Shown: positions 36,023 through 45,125, counted from the stretch's first letter. The stretch is DNA of 64,000 nucleotides from Pedobacter lusitanus (GCF_040026395.1 NZ_CP157278.1:4464001-4528000), one strand, 5' to 3'. Notes: a model not told the origin generated them from the letters alone. Numbers and translations are program-made.

Positions 36023-37348
36023 ATGAAGAAGATTATACAATTATGTGCTGTACTATTGGTGTTATTCACCCTGGGCAGCTGTAAAAAATATTTAGATATT
36101 GAACCGGTAGGAAGAGTAATTCCTACCACTACTGAAGACTTCAGAGCTTTGTTAACTTCAGCTTACAATTCGTTTTCAGAACATAAATCATTACTGGCCT
36201 TACGTTCTGACGAGTTGAAACTGAACGAAGACCAGGAGGATGTTATACTTTACCGTGATATTTATAAATGGAACGATGCGACTCCTGATCCGTCAACTTT
36301 TTCATTCCAGTATGTGGCACTTTACAACACTATTTTCTTTGCCAATGAGGTCATTGCAGAAGTAGAGAACAGAGCAGGAAAAAGTGCCGTGACAGCACAG
36401 ATTAAAGGTGAAGCTTATCTATTACGTGCTTACAACCATTTTGAACTGCTTAATTTATACGCTAAACCTTACCAGGCATCAAGCGCTGCAACTGACCGTG
36501 GTGTGGTTCTGGTACTGAAAATGGATCTGGAAGCCAATTACAAACCTGCTACCATAGAAGAGGTTTACAGCCAGATACTGAGTGATATTAACGAAGGTCA
36601 GAAATTATTAAATATCAATACTTTTGATACAGGTAAAAACTATCGTTTTACAACTCGTGGAGCATGGGCTCTAAAAGCAAGAGTACATGAGTTCAGAGGA
36701 GAGTGGAGTAAAGCACTGGAAGCAGCCCGGCAGGCTTTACAGTTAAATAACGAACTGGAAGATCTGAACGCTGCAGGAAGTAAATCTCCAAATCACTATC
36801 AGGCTAAAGAAAGTATTATGGCAATGGAAAAGGCAATGAATGTTTCAGTGTCCAATACGGTTGCAATTTCGGCTCACCTGTTAAGTATCTATGACAAAGA
36901 CAACGATCTTCGTTTTGCAAAATATTTTAGTAAATCGGGCAATGATTATCGCTCTGCAAAAGGAGCTTCAAATGAGTTTAAGATTTCTTTCCGCAATGGC
37001 GAATTATATCTGATCCAGGCAGAGGCAGCTTTACAAACCGGTAATCCTGCACTGGCAACAGAAAGTTTACTGGCTTTGAAAGCCAAACGTTTAAAACCTG
37101 CTTATCTTGCTGCAGAAAAGAGCAGAATCCAGGCTTTAACCAATGCTGATCTGCTGCAGGAAATTTATAAGGAAAGAGAAAGAGAACTGGCGCTGGAAGG
37201 TCACCGCTGGTATGACCTGAGAAGATATGGACAGCCGGCTATCAAACACACGGTAGGCGGAGCTGATTATAACCTGATTCAGAATGATCCCAGATATACC
37301 CTGCCATTCCCAAAAGCAGCGATTACAAACAATCCCAATCTGCAATAA
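36023..37348 (+). CDS. SusD/RagB-type surface lipoprotein
   Basis: The 441-residue protein has a lipobox L-G-S-C-K-K-Y-L-D-I near residue 20. Helical TPR-like segments follow (A-Y-L-L-R-A-Y-N-H-F-E-L, I-Q-A-E-A-A-L-Q) and the typical C-terminal E-R-E-R-E-L-A-L-E-G-H-R-W-Y-D-L-R-R. It caps the SusC barrel. It is somewhat short for the family (often 480-600 residues). The transcript ends at the strong terminator at 37372. Confidence 0.95.
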   Translation: MKKIIQLCAVLLVLFTLGSCKKYLDIEPVGRVIPTTTEDFRALLTSAYNSFSEHKSLLALRSDELKLNEDQEDVILYRDIYKWNDATPDPSTFSFQYVALYNTIFFANEVIAEVENRAGKSAVTAQIKGEAYLLRAYNHFELLNLYAKPYQASSAATDRGVVLVLKMDLEANYKPATIEEVYSQILSDINEGQKLLNINTFDTGKNYRFTTRGAWALKARVHEFRGEWSKALEAARQALQLNNELEDLNAAGSKSPNHYQAKESIMAMEKAMNVSVSNTVAISAHLLSIYDKDNDLRFAKYFSKSGNDYRSAKGASNEFKISFRNGELYLIQAEAALQTGNPALATESLLALKAKRLKPAYLAAEKSRIQALTNADLLQEIYKERERELALEGHRWYDLRRYGQPAIKHTVGGADYNLIQNDPRYTLPFPKAAITNNPNLQ

Positions 37349-37371
37349 ATAATTTAAAAATGGTTTTAACT

Positions 37372-37403
37372 CCGGTCTGTTTCTACAGGCCGGTTTTTTT
37401 TTT
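37372..37403 (+). terminator. Strong intrinsic terminator after susD
   Basis: CCGGTCTG (37372-37379) pairs with CAGGCCGG (37386-37393) over a 6-base loop and is followed by ten T. It separates the SusCD operon from the LytTR gene 25 bases later. Confidence 0.92.
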
Positions 37404-37428
37404 ACTTTTACAGGCAAGCAATTAAGGC

Positions 37429-38181
37429 ATGACTGTATTGATTATTGAGGATGAAGAACTGGCTGCGGCAACCCTGCAGAATATGCTTGTGCACATTAAT
37501 CCCGATATCCAGGTACATGCTGTTGTAGGTACAGTTGAAGCCGCGGTACTCTGGTTACAGCAGCATAAAGCCGACATCCTTTTCATGGATATTCATTTAG
37601 GCGATGGAGAAAGTTTCCAGATCTTCCAGCAGGTTGAAGTAAACAGCCCGGTGATCTTTACCACAGCTTATGATCAGTACACACTTAAAGCTTTTAAGAA
37701 TCAGGGAATCGATTACCTGCTTAAGCCTTTTGATGAAGAAGATGTAAGGCTCGCTTTAAATAAACTCAGTAATATTCAAAATACCGGAGCTGTCAGTACT
37801 CCGCAACTGGTACAAAAGGTTGAACAGGTGCTGGGTAAAACACGCAACCGGTTTATGGTTAAATTAGGGAAGCTGATTAAAACAGTTTCTGCCGATCAGG
37901 TTGCTTATTTTATGGCAGATGATAAGTATCTTTTTCTGGTCACCAATGATCAGCAGAATTATATCATTGAAGAAACTATCGGAAGTCTGGAACCTAAACT
38001 CAATCCCGAAAGCTTCTTCAGGATTAACCGGAAATTTATCATCCACATCAATGCAATCAAAGAGATGTACAGGCTTTCGCGCAACCGGGTCAGAATCAAT
38101 CTGTCTCCCAAACCGGAAAATATAGAAGTTGTGGTGAGTGAAGAAAGAGCTGAGGCTTTTAAGCAATGGCTTGATCAGTAA
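37429..38181 (+). CDS. LytTR-family response regulator
   Basis: The 250-residue protein has a receiver domain (1-120, acidic E-D-E-E, phospho-acceptor Asp54 in F-M-D-I-H-L-G-D, T-T-A-Y and L-L-K-P) and a LytTR DNA-binding domain (about 140-245, with F-M-A-D-D-K-Y, E-E-T-I-G-S-L-E and I-N-R-K-F-I-I-H-I). It follows the SusD terminator closely, so it needs its own promoter. TACTTTTA at about 37403-37410 is a near-match to the -7 element. The likely partner is the LytS-type kinase at 28244. Confidence 0.9.
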   Translation: MTVLIIEDEELAAATLQNMLVHINPDIQVHAVVGTVEAAVLWLQQHKADILFMDIHLGDGESFQIFQQVEVNSPVIFTTAYDQYTLKAFKNQGIDYLLKPFDEEDVRLALNKLSNIQNTGAVSTPQLVQKVEQVLGKTRNRFMVKLGKLIKTVSADQVAYFMADDKYLFLVTNDQQNYIIEETIGSLEPKLNPESFFRINRKFIIHINAIKEMYRLSRNRVRINLSPKPENIEVVVSEERAEAFKQWLDQ

Positions 38182-38195
38182 ATCAATACAATATT

Positions 38196-38212
38196 CCGAA
38201 AAGCTCACCATA
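38196..38212 (+). promoter_or_regulatory. Candidate AraC-regulator site upstream of the AraC gene
   Basis: CCGAAAAGCTCACCATA lies 48 bases before the AraC-type gene. The same 17-mer with one change occurs at 38642-38658 before the SDR gene, so it is a good candidate for the binding site of that regulator. Confidence 0.6.
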
Positions 38213-38259
38213 TAGATACAGGCATGATTTATGATATTGAGTGAATACACGATATCAGG

Positions 38260-38637
38260 ATGGATGTGCCAAAGAAAATAACCAGAAACGAAGAAATCAC
38301 CATAGCCTATTTTGCTTTTTTAGATCAGCATCTGGCCAACCTTATTGCCGGGAAGGAAACTGAAATGCTGGAAATTAACCAGATTGCAGACCGGCTTTTT
38401 ATTTCAGCAAAGCATCTGAGTGATACCATACAATTTACGCAGGGACATCACCCTTGTCACTTTTATGACCGTAAAATACTGGATGAAGCGAAAAGATTAA
38501 TGCTCGAAACCTCATTACCGATTGCCGAAATAGCCCGCAGGCTAACTTATGATCCTTCCAATTTTTCAAAGTTCTTTAAAAAGTATACAGGTGTAACACC
38601 CGGACAGTTCAGAAGTACGGATCAGAAACCTGTTTAA
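38260..38637 (+). CDS. AraC-type DNA-binding protein, no sensor domain
   Basis: The 125-residue protein consists of little more than two helix-turn-helix units of the AraC family: I-N-Q-I-A-D-R-L-F-I-S-A-K-H-L-S and L-P-I-A-E-I-A-R-R-L-T-Y-D-P-S-N-F-S-K-F-F-K-K-Y-T-G-V-T-P. Any ligand-binding part is missing, so activity may depend on its amount or a partner. Copies of one 17-base motif on both sides of the gene suggest that it regulates itself and the SDR gene downstream. Confidence 0.88.
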   Translation: MDVPKKITRNEEITIAYFAFLDQHLANLIAGKETEMLEINQIADRLFISAKHLSDTIQFTQGHHPCHFYDRKILDEAKRLMLETSLPIAEIARRLTYDPSNFSKFFKKYTGVTPGQFRSTDQKPV

Positions 38638-38641
38638 AGAA

Positions 38642-38694
38642 CCGAAAAGTTCACCATAATGACACTGAATTTAATGTCAACCTTTGTATGGTGA
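38642..38694 (+). promoter_or_regulatory. Candidate AraC-regulator site upstream of the SDR gene
   Basis: CCGAAAAGTTCACCATA (38642-38658) repeats the site at 38196. Its inner half TCACCATA returns inverted as TATGGTGA at 38687-38694. A further inverted pair TGACA/TGTCA lies between them. The block ends 84 bases before the SDR start. Confidence 0.6.
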
Positions 38695-38778
38695 GGGTTT
38701 GATCAGCATTTAAACGATAAATCACAGGCGCTCTCATTTATAAATTAATTAATAGAGTTAATCATCTAATCCAATGTT

Positions 38779-39534
38779 ATGTCTGTAAATGAGTTAAAAG
38801 GTAAAGTAGTATTAATTGCAGGAGGAGCTAAAAATCTGGGAGGTTTATTAAGCCGCAATTTTGCTGAACAGGGAGCTAAAGTAGCTATTCACTATAACAG
38901 TGATCACACTAAAGATGCCGCAGAACAAACACTGGCGGATATTAAGGCAAAAGGCGGAGAAGCTTTTTTGTTTAAAGCAGATTTCAAAAAGGTAGATAAC
39001 ATCAGTAAATTTTTTGCAGAAACGAAAGCAAAATATGGTGGTATTGATATAGCCATCAATACAGTGGGCCAGGTGTTGAAAAAGCCATATGGAGAAACCA
39101 CCGAAGCTGAATATGACGCGATGTTTGATATCAATTCAAAGGTTGCCTATTTCTTTATTCAGGAGGCTGGAAAACAGCTGAACGATCATGGTAAGATTTG
39201 TACGATAGTCACTTCACTGCTGGCAGCTTATACCGGATATTATTCAACCTATGCGGGAGGAAAAGCTCCGGTAGAACATTTTACCAGAGCTGCTTCAAAA
39301 GAGCTTGGCGCAAGAGGAATTTCAGTTACGGCTATCGGTCCCGGGCCAATGGACACCCCGTTCTTTTATGGACAGGAAGATCCTGATGCGGTAGCTTATC
39401 ATAAATCAGCTTCAGCTTTAGGCGGTTTGACTGATATCAAAGATATTGCACCTATTGTAGAGTTTCTGGTTACCAAAGGCTGGTGGATTACCGGGCAGAC
39501 CATTTTTGCCAATGGCGGTTATACCACCAGGTAA
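38779..39534 (+). CDS. Short-chain dehydrogenase/reductase
   Basis: The 251-residue Rossmann protein has the cofactor loop A-G-G-A-K-N-L-G-G (14-22). The active-site residues are Ser146, Tyr158 and Lys162 (Y-A-G-G-K), followed by I-G-P-G-P-M-D-T-P and the C-terminal T-G-Q-T-I-F-A-N-G-G-Y. The Gly-rich loop is slightly atypical (A-G-G rather than T-G-G/A). It is a classical SDR of the 3-oxoacyl-ACP reductase-like group with unknown substrate. It has its own terminator, and AraC-type sites upstream. Confidence 0.88.
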   Translation: MSVNELKGKVVLIAGGAKNLGGLLSRNFAEQGAKVAIHYNSDHTKDAAEQTLADIKAKGGEAFLFKADFKKVDNISKFFAETKAKYGGIDIAINTVGQVLKKPYGETTEAEYDAMFDINSKVAYFFIQEAGKQLNDHGKICTIVTSLLAAYTGYYSTYAGGKAPVEHFTRAASKELGARGISVTAIGPGPMDTPFFYGQEDPDAVAYHKSASALGGLTDIKDIAPIVEFLVTKGWWITGQTIFANGGYTTR

Positions 39535-39556
39535 TGAATTTTTTCCTGTTTAAAAG

Positions 39557-39581
39557 GCCGGTTTAATCACCGGCTTTTTTT
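39557..39581 (+). terminator. Intrinsic terminator after the SDR gene
   Basis: GCCGGT (39557-39562) pairs with ACCGGC (39569-39574) over TTAATC and is followed by seven T. Confidence 0.9.
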
Positions 39582-39603
39582 ATCTTCAATAAAAACCTAT
39601 CAT

Positions 39604-39954
39604 ATGATACTAAAAATTATCAATTCAGTACTTATCCTTTTTGCCTTATATATGGGTGTCAAACAGGGCTGGGCCATGTTCTCCGGTAAAGCACCCATGC
39701 TGGAAATGTTCAGTAAATGGGATATGGGCAAAAACAGTGTAATGGTTCTTGGCGTGATTACTATGATTGGTGCAGTGCTGGTCTTATTTCCCAGGACATT
39801 TCTGATCGGAAACTTTATCACTGCCGCAGGTATTTTATTAATTGCTGCTTTCCATTTAGGCGATAAAGATCTCAAAGGTTTTGCTATTGAACTACCTTTT
39901 CTGCTGCTCTCACTGGTCATTATTTATCTGCAGCATCCATTAAGTAAAGCATAA
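39604..39954 (+). CDS. Small DoxX-like membrane protein
   Basis: The 116-residue protein has four predicted transmembrane helices (about 3-20, 43-62, 66-85 and 93-110). The arrangement, with K-Q-G-W-A-M-F-S-G-K after helix 1, recalls small DoxX/DoxD-like proteins. The bestrophin-like gene follows after nine bases, so the two are probably co-transcribed. The function is not known. Confidence 0.72.
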   Translation: MILKIINSVLILFALYMGVKQGWAMFSGKAPMLEMFSKWDMGKNSVMVLGVITMIGAVLVLFPRTFLIGNFITAAGILLIAAFHLGDKDLKGFAIELPFLLLSLVIIYLQHPLSKA

Positions 39955-39963
39955 ACAGCATTC

Positions 39964-40968
39964 ATGAATATAGGTAGTCATTACAAACTAAACGTCTTTT
40001 TACGCTGGACCAGGAAAAATATTTACTGGTTATTTGCCTTATCCTTTGTACCCACTTTTTTATACCAGGTACTGGACTGGAAGTGGCTGGCTATCCCATG
40101 GGTGCCAATTACACTGGTAGGTACGGCTGCAGCTTTTATTGCAGGTTTTAAAAATACCCTGACTTATAACAGAATGTGGGAGGCCAGGACAATCTGGGGA
40201 GGCATAGTTAACAGCAGCCGTACCTTTGCCATTATGGTCAGGGACATGATTCAGATCACAGATACGGCGGAAGCAAAAACTGTACACCGTGAAATGATTA
40301 ACCGCCATATTGCCTGGTTAACCAGTCTGCGTTTTCAGTTAAGAGAATCCAGGAACTGGGAGAATGTGAAGACGAAAAGTTATAACCACGAATTCAGAGT
40401 GCACTATAAGGTATCCGAATGGGAGAGTGATCTGTCAGAAGAACTAAAACCTTATTTAACAGAGCAGGAGCGGACAGCTGTTTTAGCAAAGAAAAACAGG
40501 GCAACCCAGCTTATCGCTTTGCAGTCGGCACAGTTGAAAGCCCTGCACGATAAACAGCAGCTGGATACTTTATATCATATAGAATTACAGCATCTGCTCA
40601 GAGACTTTTATGATAGCCAGGGTAAAAGTGAAAGGATTAAAAATTTCCCTTATCCCAGACAGTTTGCCAGTATCAATTTGTTTTTTATTCGTTTACTGGT
40701 GTTGTTACTGCCTTTCGGGATGCTGGGTGAATGTGCTAAACTGGGTACTTATGGCGCATGGCTGACTATACCTTTCAGCATGATTGTAGGCTGGATATTT
40801 ACCTCACTGGAACAGGTAGGTGAAAGTACAGAAAACCCTTTTGAAGGCGGGCCTAATGATATCCCCATTACTTCTATGAGCAGGACTATAGAAATTGATT
40901 TGCTGGAGATTCTGGGTGAAACAGATTTGCCACCGGCAATAGCTGCAGAGAACGATATTCTGATGTAA
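39964..40968 (+). CDS. Bestrophin-like ion channel protein
   Basis: The 334-residue protein belongs to the bacterial bestrophin (UPF0187) family. Membrane helices lie at about 18-35 and 40-58, followed by Y-N-R-M-W-E-A-R-T-I-W-G-G-I-V-N-S-S-R. A soluble helical part (about 95-225) precedes another helix pair (about 235-280) and the conserved E-N-P-F-E-G-G-P-N-D-I-P. Such proteins form pentameric channels in the inner membrane. The gene sits in a pair with the small membrane protein upstream. Confidence 0.9.
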   Translation: MNIGSHYKLNVFLRWTRKNIYWLFALSFVPTFLYQVLDWKWLAIPWVPITLVGTAAAFIAGFKNTLTYNRMWEARTIWGGIVNSSRTFAIMVRDMIQITDTAEAKTVHREMINRHIAWLTSLRFQLRESRNWENVKTKSYNHEFRVHYKVSEWESDLSEELKPYLTEQERTAVLAKKNRATQLIALQSAQLKALHDKQQLDTLYHIELQHLLRDFYDSQGKSERIKNFPYPRQFASINLFFIRLLVLLLPFGMLGECAKLGTYGAWLTIPFSMIVGWIFTSLEQVGESTENPFEGGPNDIPITSMSRTIEIDLLEILGETDLPPAIAAENDILM

Positions 40969-41005
40969 AACAGAAGACCGTTTGTGGCCGGATTAAACTC
41001 TGTGT

Positions 41006-41081
41006 GAGTCCACCACGAGTCCACAGTGAGTCCACGTTGAGTCCACCTTTTTGCCCAAATACGTGGACTCACTGTGGAGTT
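41006..41081. repeat. 11-bp-period repeats forming a long hairpin
   Basis: GAGTCCAC occurs four times at an exact 11-base period (41006, 41017, 41028, 41039). TCCACAGTGAGTCCACGT (41020-41037) returns as its perfect inverse at 41061-41078, so the inverted arm keeps the same period. It lies between the convergent bestrophin and patatin genes and may act as a terminator, a repetitive extragenic element or a protein-binding array. Confidence 0.85.
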
Positions 41082-41164
41082 GAGTTGTACCCGAAGTGGA
41101 ATCATACAGAAGTTGAACACAGCTTGCTCTTTCTGCTGAAGAAATCAAATCAAAAAAACAGGAA

Positions 41165-42946
41165 TTAAGACTTATTGTACATTTTGAAAGGTGACTGATT
41201 AAACTCCCACCAGTCCTGAGCCAATTGATTCTGCAGACCTGACCAGTAAGGATCATTGCTGTCAAATCTAAAAGCATAACGCAGCAAACTGTAACAGGTG
41301 GTAAACTGTCCGGTCGCAATTAATGCCGCAGGTTTTTTTTCCTGCTGATGGTTTTTGTCAAACCATAAAGAAGTATCCATTTCTGTTGCAGATTCTGCTA
41401 CCAGCTGCAGCACCGCAGACGGTTTCATTAACTCTGCCAGATTCATTTTTTTTCCGTTAACCAGCACTGATGGATTTTTCTTATACCAGGATTCTGCTTT
41501 AAGGTCAGCCATGCGCTGATAGTCATTTTTAGGACTCAGAGAATAAATGGCATTCATCAAACTGAATTGCCGCCAGTGTTTCAATTCTATTTGCTGCACT
41601 AATGATTCTTTTTCCCCTTTTTTTAATAGCGTGCCATCGGCTTTGATCTTGCGTTCTGAAATTTTTTCAAACAGCCGGTCATAAGATACTCTTCTGATTT
41701 TTTTCAGAAATACGATAGCAGAAAGATAGGCAACCGAGGTAGCCCGTGAATCTATCAGTTGTAAAAGCACACTCAGCCGCAGGCGCAGAAAATAAAAGAT
41801 GTGCCCGAGAATGACTATGCCATAAGTCTGTTTCTTCTTTTGCACCTGCTGATAAGCGAAAAAACCTTTGGTGAAAAAATAAGCAGCGATTAATAGCAGA
41901 GCAGCATTGATGCCTAAAAAAGCATAACACAATTCAACCAGGGTTCCGGTAAGAATGCCGGTGATAAATATGCCGCTGAACAGGACTAAAATGAGCAGGT
42001 ATTGCAGCAGGTTAAGTTTTTGCAGCCAGCTCTTTTTATTTTCTTCAGGGAAATCATAACCACTGGTATAATTACTGCTCACATCACAGGTGATATACAG
42101 ATCATAACCAAATATGTTCTTGTTCTGAAGTCTTTCTTCTGCCCTGGTAAAGGAATCTATTCCCTGGTTGTCGTCAATTCCACCATCCATCAATACAAAA
42201 CGTGGTGGTGGCGTTTCATTCTGGGGCCCTTTATCCGGAGAAAAACGGGGATCTTCTTTAATTGCTGTTTCCAGCGCATTTTTACTCAGGTCATGATAAG
42301 TAAAATCATTAGGGAATACAAAAGGTTCAAAACCCAGTGGGAAACAGGAAGAACAGGCCAGTATATCTGCCAGTTTAATCTTTTTTAAGCTTTCGGTTGC
42401 TGCTTTTTCATTCCTGAACCGCAGAAATTTATTTCCTGGTATCCCGGCATTCTGAAAACGGAAAAGCATCCCGTTATCAAATTCAGTAGCATTGGCGCAA
42501 ATTTCTTTAACTGCATTTTTTACCGGCTTCCAGTAAATGCCGAAAACTTCTTCCTTAAAGAGCAGTTCATCATAGGCAATGGAAAAGGCATTGATAAGGT
42601 TTCTGGATTTATCCGGTCTCTTTTTCCAGTGACTTTCTGCATTAAGGATTTTAAACACGCGGTCTATCAGTGTAGTGCCATGTAAGATATGTTTAGTCAT
42701 GCCGGTATAGAACTCCTGAAAGGATTGTCCTTTGCGCTGACTTGCGGTATAAGCCAGATTGGTAATTGTTCCGCCCGACGCGGATGAGATAAAATGAACG
42801 AGGGAGGTTAATTTTTTACCATCAATATAAACAGTTTCCATATAGGACAGACAACCCAGTGAGTAGGATGCCGCCCGAAAACCGCCGCCTGAAAAGCTTA
42901 AAGCAATATGTTCAGGTTTTCGCGGCTGAAGCACTGAATAGTTCAT
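41165..42946 (-). CDS. Patatin-like phospholipase with internal membrane helices
   Basis: The 593-residue protein has the oxyanion loop S-G-G-G-F-R-A-A (19-26), nucleophile Ser57 in S-A-S-G-G and Asp254 in M-D-G-G, the Ser-Asp dyad of patatin lipases. Two hydrophobic helices (about 310-330 and 335-360) follow the catalytic part, and a charged region of about 230 residues makes up the rest. No signal peptide is seen, so the catalytic domain probably faces the cytosol while the protein sits in the inner membrane. The gene is monocistronic. Lipid substrate unknown. Confidence 0.88.
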   Translation of the reverse strand: MNYSVLQPRKPEHIALSFSGGGFRAASYSLGCLSYMETVYIDGKKLTSLVHFISSASGGTITNLAYTASQRKGQSFQEFYTGMTKHILHGTTLIDRVFKILNAESHWKKRPDKSRNLINAFSIAYDELLFKEEVFGIYWKPVKNAVKEICANATEFDNGMLFRFQNAGIPGNKFLRFRNEKAATESLKKIKLADILACSSCFPLGFEPFVFPNDFTYHDLSKNALETAIKEDPRFSPDKGPQNETPPPRFVLMDGGIDDNQGIDSFTRAEERLQNKNIFGYDLYITCDVSSNYTSGYDFPEENKKSWLQKLNLLQYLLILVLFSGIFITGILTGTLVELCYAFLGINAALLLIAAYFFTKGFFAYQQVQKKKQTYGIVILGHIFYFLRLRLSVLLQLIDSRATSVAYLSAIVFLKKIRRVSYDRLFEKISERKIKADGTLLKKGEKESLVQQIELKHWRQFSLMNAIYSLSPKNDYQRMADLKAESWYKKNPSVLVNGKKMNLAELMKPSAVLQLVAESATEMDTSLWFDKNHQQEKKPAALIATGQFTTCYSLLRYAFRFDSNDPYWSGLQNQLAQDWWEFNQSPFKMYNKS

Positions 42947-43020
42947 AACATTGATTTTGATCAGATTAATTTATCCAGGATAAAAAGGTATGACTAATTT
43001 TGAACAATATCAATTTATAA

Positions 43021-43046
43021 GAGCCTGTTATTAAATTAACAGGCTC
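43021..43046 (-). terminator. Terminator of the GH29/GH2 operon
   Basis: GAGCCTGTTA (43021-43030) and TAACAGGCTC (43037-43046) form a perfect 10-bp stem just beyond the GH2 stop on the minus strand, followed there by TTATAAATTG. Confidence 0.82.
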
Positions 43047-43055
43047 AGTTTATGT

Positions 43056-45125
43056 TTATTTTAATGACCATTCTATCGTATCACTCCAGGTTTTATTGTC
43101 TTTTTTTGCAACTGTTCTGAGTATATTTTTGCCTTTTTTTAATTGTATATCTTTAAAGATAAACTGGATATTATTGGTTCCCTGCACAGGCTGAGCTGTT
43201 ATCTTTTTTCCATTAAGAAACAGTTCCGGCTGTCCGATATTTGAATAAACAGTAACCGGGGTAACAGCATGTTTACGCTCAACCACACGACGTTCTGTTA
43301 AATACAGGACAGGTTCTTTGCTCCAGTTGGCCTTATACCAGTAAAAAGCATCTTTTTTTAATTTACGGTCAAAAGTAACCAGTCCCTTCATATTACGGGC
43401 AGGCATGCCGCCACGGTTCCACATTGGTGTTGCGAAATCAAACATATTCCAGATATAGGAAGCCGCTATTGCAGGGTGTCTGGCAATTACCGGCCATTGT
43501 ACCTCATGCGTTTTTGTTTCAAAACTTTCAGGATAAAAAGGAGAAGTATAATCATAAGCTTCCTTCAGATCTGCCTGTTCCTGCTGATGGAAAACATTGC
43601 CGTCTGCTCCATATTCTGTCAGGATCACTTTGTTAGCAGGGTATTTGTCTGTGATACCTTTTGCCCAGTCTTCCAGATCGCCGACCTTGCCTTCATACCA
43701 GCCGTAATAGCGGTTCATACCCTGTATATCTGCATTTAAATTGGTAGGACGATCCATTTCTCCATAACCACTTACGCTCACTGTATAACGGTCCGGATCT
43801 TCTGTTTTGGCGATATCGTTTAATTCACGGGTCAATACTGCCGGGTAATCTGCAGGTGTTTTGCCGTAAACCTCATTATGAAGGCCCCAGACATACAGAG
43901 AGGGATGGTTGTAATTTTGCTTAATCAGTTCCATTAACTGCTGTTTCGCATTATCTGCTTCTTCGCCTGTACTCGTATTGACAAAAGGGATTTCTGCCCA
44001 GATGACAAAACCCATCGTATCACAGCTAGAATACAGATACTCAGCCTGCTGATAATGGGCAAAACGTATCGTTGTTGCACCCATTTCTTTGATGATATCC
44101 AGATCTTCTTTGTGCTGGGCGTTGCTTAAAGCATTACCAAACTGCCATCTGTCCTGATGTCTGCAAACCCCATACATCGGATAAGGCTGATTATTTAAAA
44201 AGAAACCTTTACCGGCAATAATTTCAAACTTGCGCAGACCCAGCGGCTGTTCTACCTCGTCAATTACTTCCCCGTTACGCAGCAATTGTGTTTTAACTTT
44301 GTACAGATAAGGATCTTTTAAACCATTCCATAAATGCGGGCTGGCTAACTGAAAATGCTGAACAAATTTTTGTCTGCCCTGGGTAGTGATTTGCTGCGTA
44401 GTCGTTTTACTATCAGTAAGTTTACCGGTCTGATCATAAATGGCTGTTCTGATAGCTATATCCTGCCAGCTGCTTTCTGTATTTTCAACCTTAACGGCTA
44501 CGCTAACGTCGGCAGATGCTGTACTTACATTTTTCTGTGCAATATAAATCCCGGGAGAGGCATAGTCTGTAGTGGTAATGTTGACTTTGTTCGTAACCAG
44601 CAAACTTACCGGACGATAAATCCCGCCATAAATACCAAATAAGAAATGATTGACCGGGATAATGTCTTTGCGGGCCTTATTATTAACCTTAACGAGGATG
44701 GTATTCAGTTGTCCCAGTTTTACCGCATGGCTGATCTCCAGACAAAAGGCACTGTAAGAACCTTGATGTGTACCCACCAGTTTCTGGTTGACATAGACCT
44801 GAGCTACCTGTCCAACGCCTTCAAAACGCAGAAACAGTCTTTTGTTCTGATACTCCTGACCAAATACGATCTGTTTTTTATATTGTCCTTCCCCTTCATA
44901 AAAATCTTTGCTGAGCTGCATGTCGGTCGCATTCCAGGTATGGGGCAATGTTACTTTTTCCCATACGCTTTTTGTGCTGACCGTATCATTTGTTTTCCGG
45001 AATGTCCAGTCCTGGTTAAAAGAGACGTTGGCTCTGGATTGTCCGGAACCGGAAAAACTCAAAAATATCAGGAAGAAAAACAGGACTGAAAAGGTAGATC
45101 TGGGGCTGAAATATAGAATTGTCAT
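43056..45125 (-). CDS. Glycoside hydrolase family 2 (beta-galactosidase-like)
   Basis: The 689-residue protein has a signal peptide (to about 29). The order is a sugar-binding beta-domain (about 30-180; L-P-H-T-W-N-A-T-D), an Ig-like domain (about 180-300), a TIM barrel with acid/base Glu418 (G-L-H-N-E-V) and nucleophile Glu504 (L-T-E-Y-G-A), and a C-terminal beta-domain. The motifs are those of GH2. Galactosidase is the commonest activity in such loci, but other GH2 specificities cannot be excluded. It is the last gene of the locus and should remove sugars from imported glycans in the periplasm. Confidence 0.88.
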   Translation of the reverse strand: MTILYFSPRSTFSVLFFFLIFLSFSGSGQSRANVSFNQDWTFRKTNDTVSTKSVWEKVTLPHTWNATDMQLSKDFYEGEGQYKKQIVFGQEYQNKRLFLRFEGVGQVAQVYVNQKLVGTHQGSYSAFCLEISHAVKLGQLNTILVKVNNKARKDIIPVNHFLFGIYGGIYRPVSLLVTNKVNITTTDYASPGIYIAQKNVSTASADVSVAVKVENTESSWQDIAIRTAIYDQTGKLTDSKTTTQQITTQGRQKFVQHFQLASPHLWNGLKDPYLYKVKTQLLRNGEVIDEVEQPLGLRKFEIIAGKGFFLNNQPYPMYGVCRHQDRWQFGNALSNAQHKEDLDIIKEMGATTIRFAHYQQAEYLYSSCDTMGFVIWAEIPFVNTSTGEEADNAKQQLMELIKQNYNHPSLYVWGLHNEVYGKTPADYPAVLTRELNDIAKTEDPDRYTVSVSGYGEMDRPTNLNADIQGMNRYYGWYEGKVGDLEDWAKGITDKYPANKVILTEYGADGNVFHQQEQADLKEAYDYTSPFYPESFETKTHEVQWPVIARHPAIAASYIWNMFDFATPMWNRGGMPARNMKGLVTFDRKLKKDAFYWYKANWSKEPVLYLTERRVVERKHAVTPVTVYSNIGQPELFLNGKKITAQPVQGTNNIQFIFKDIQLKKGKNILRTVAKKDNKTWSDTIEWSLK

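Noticed and set aside
37136..37417. Minus-strand ORF over the susD end and terminator
   Set aside because: It runs antisense through a strong terminator and has no features.
41006..41081. CRISPR-like array
   Set aside because: The repeat period is 11 bases with no spacers of suitable length and no cas genes nearby.
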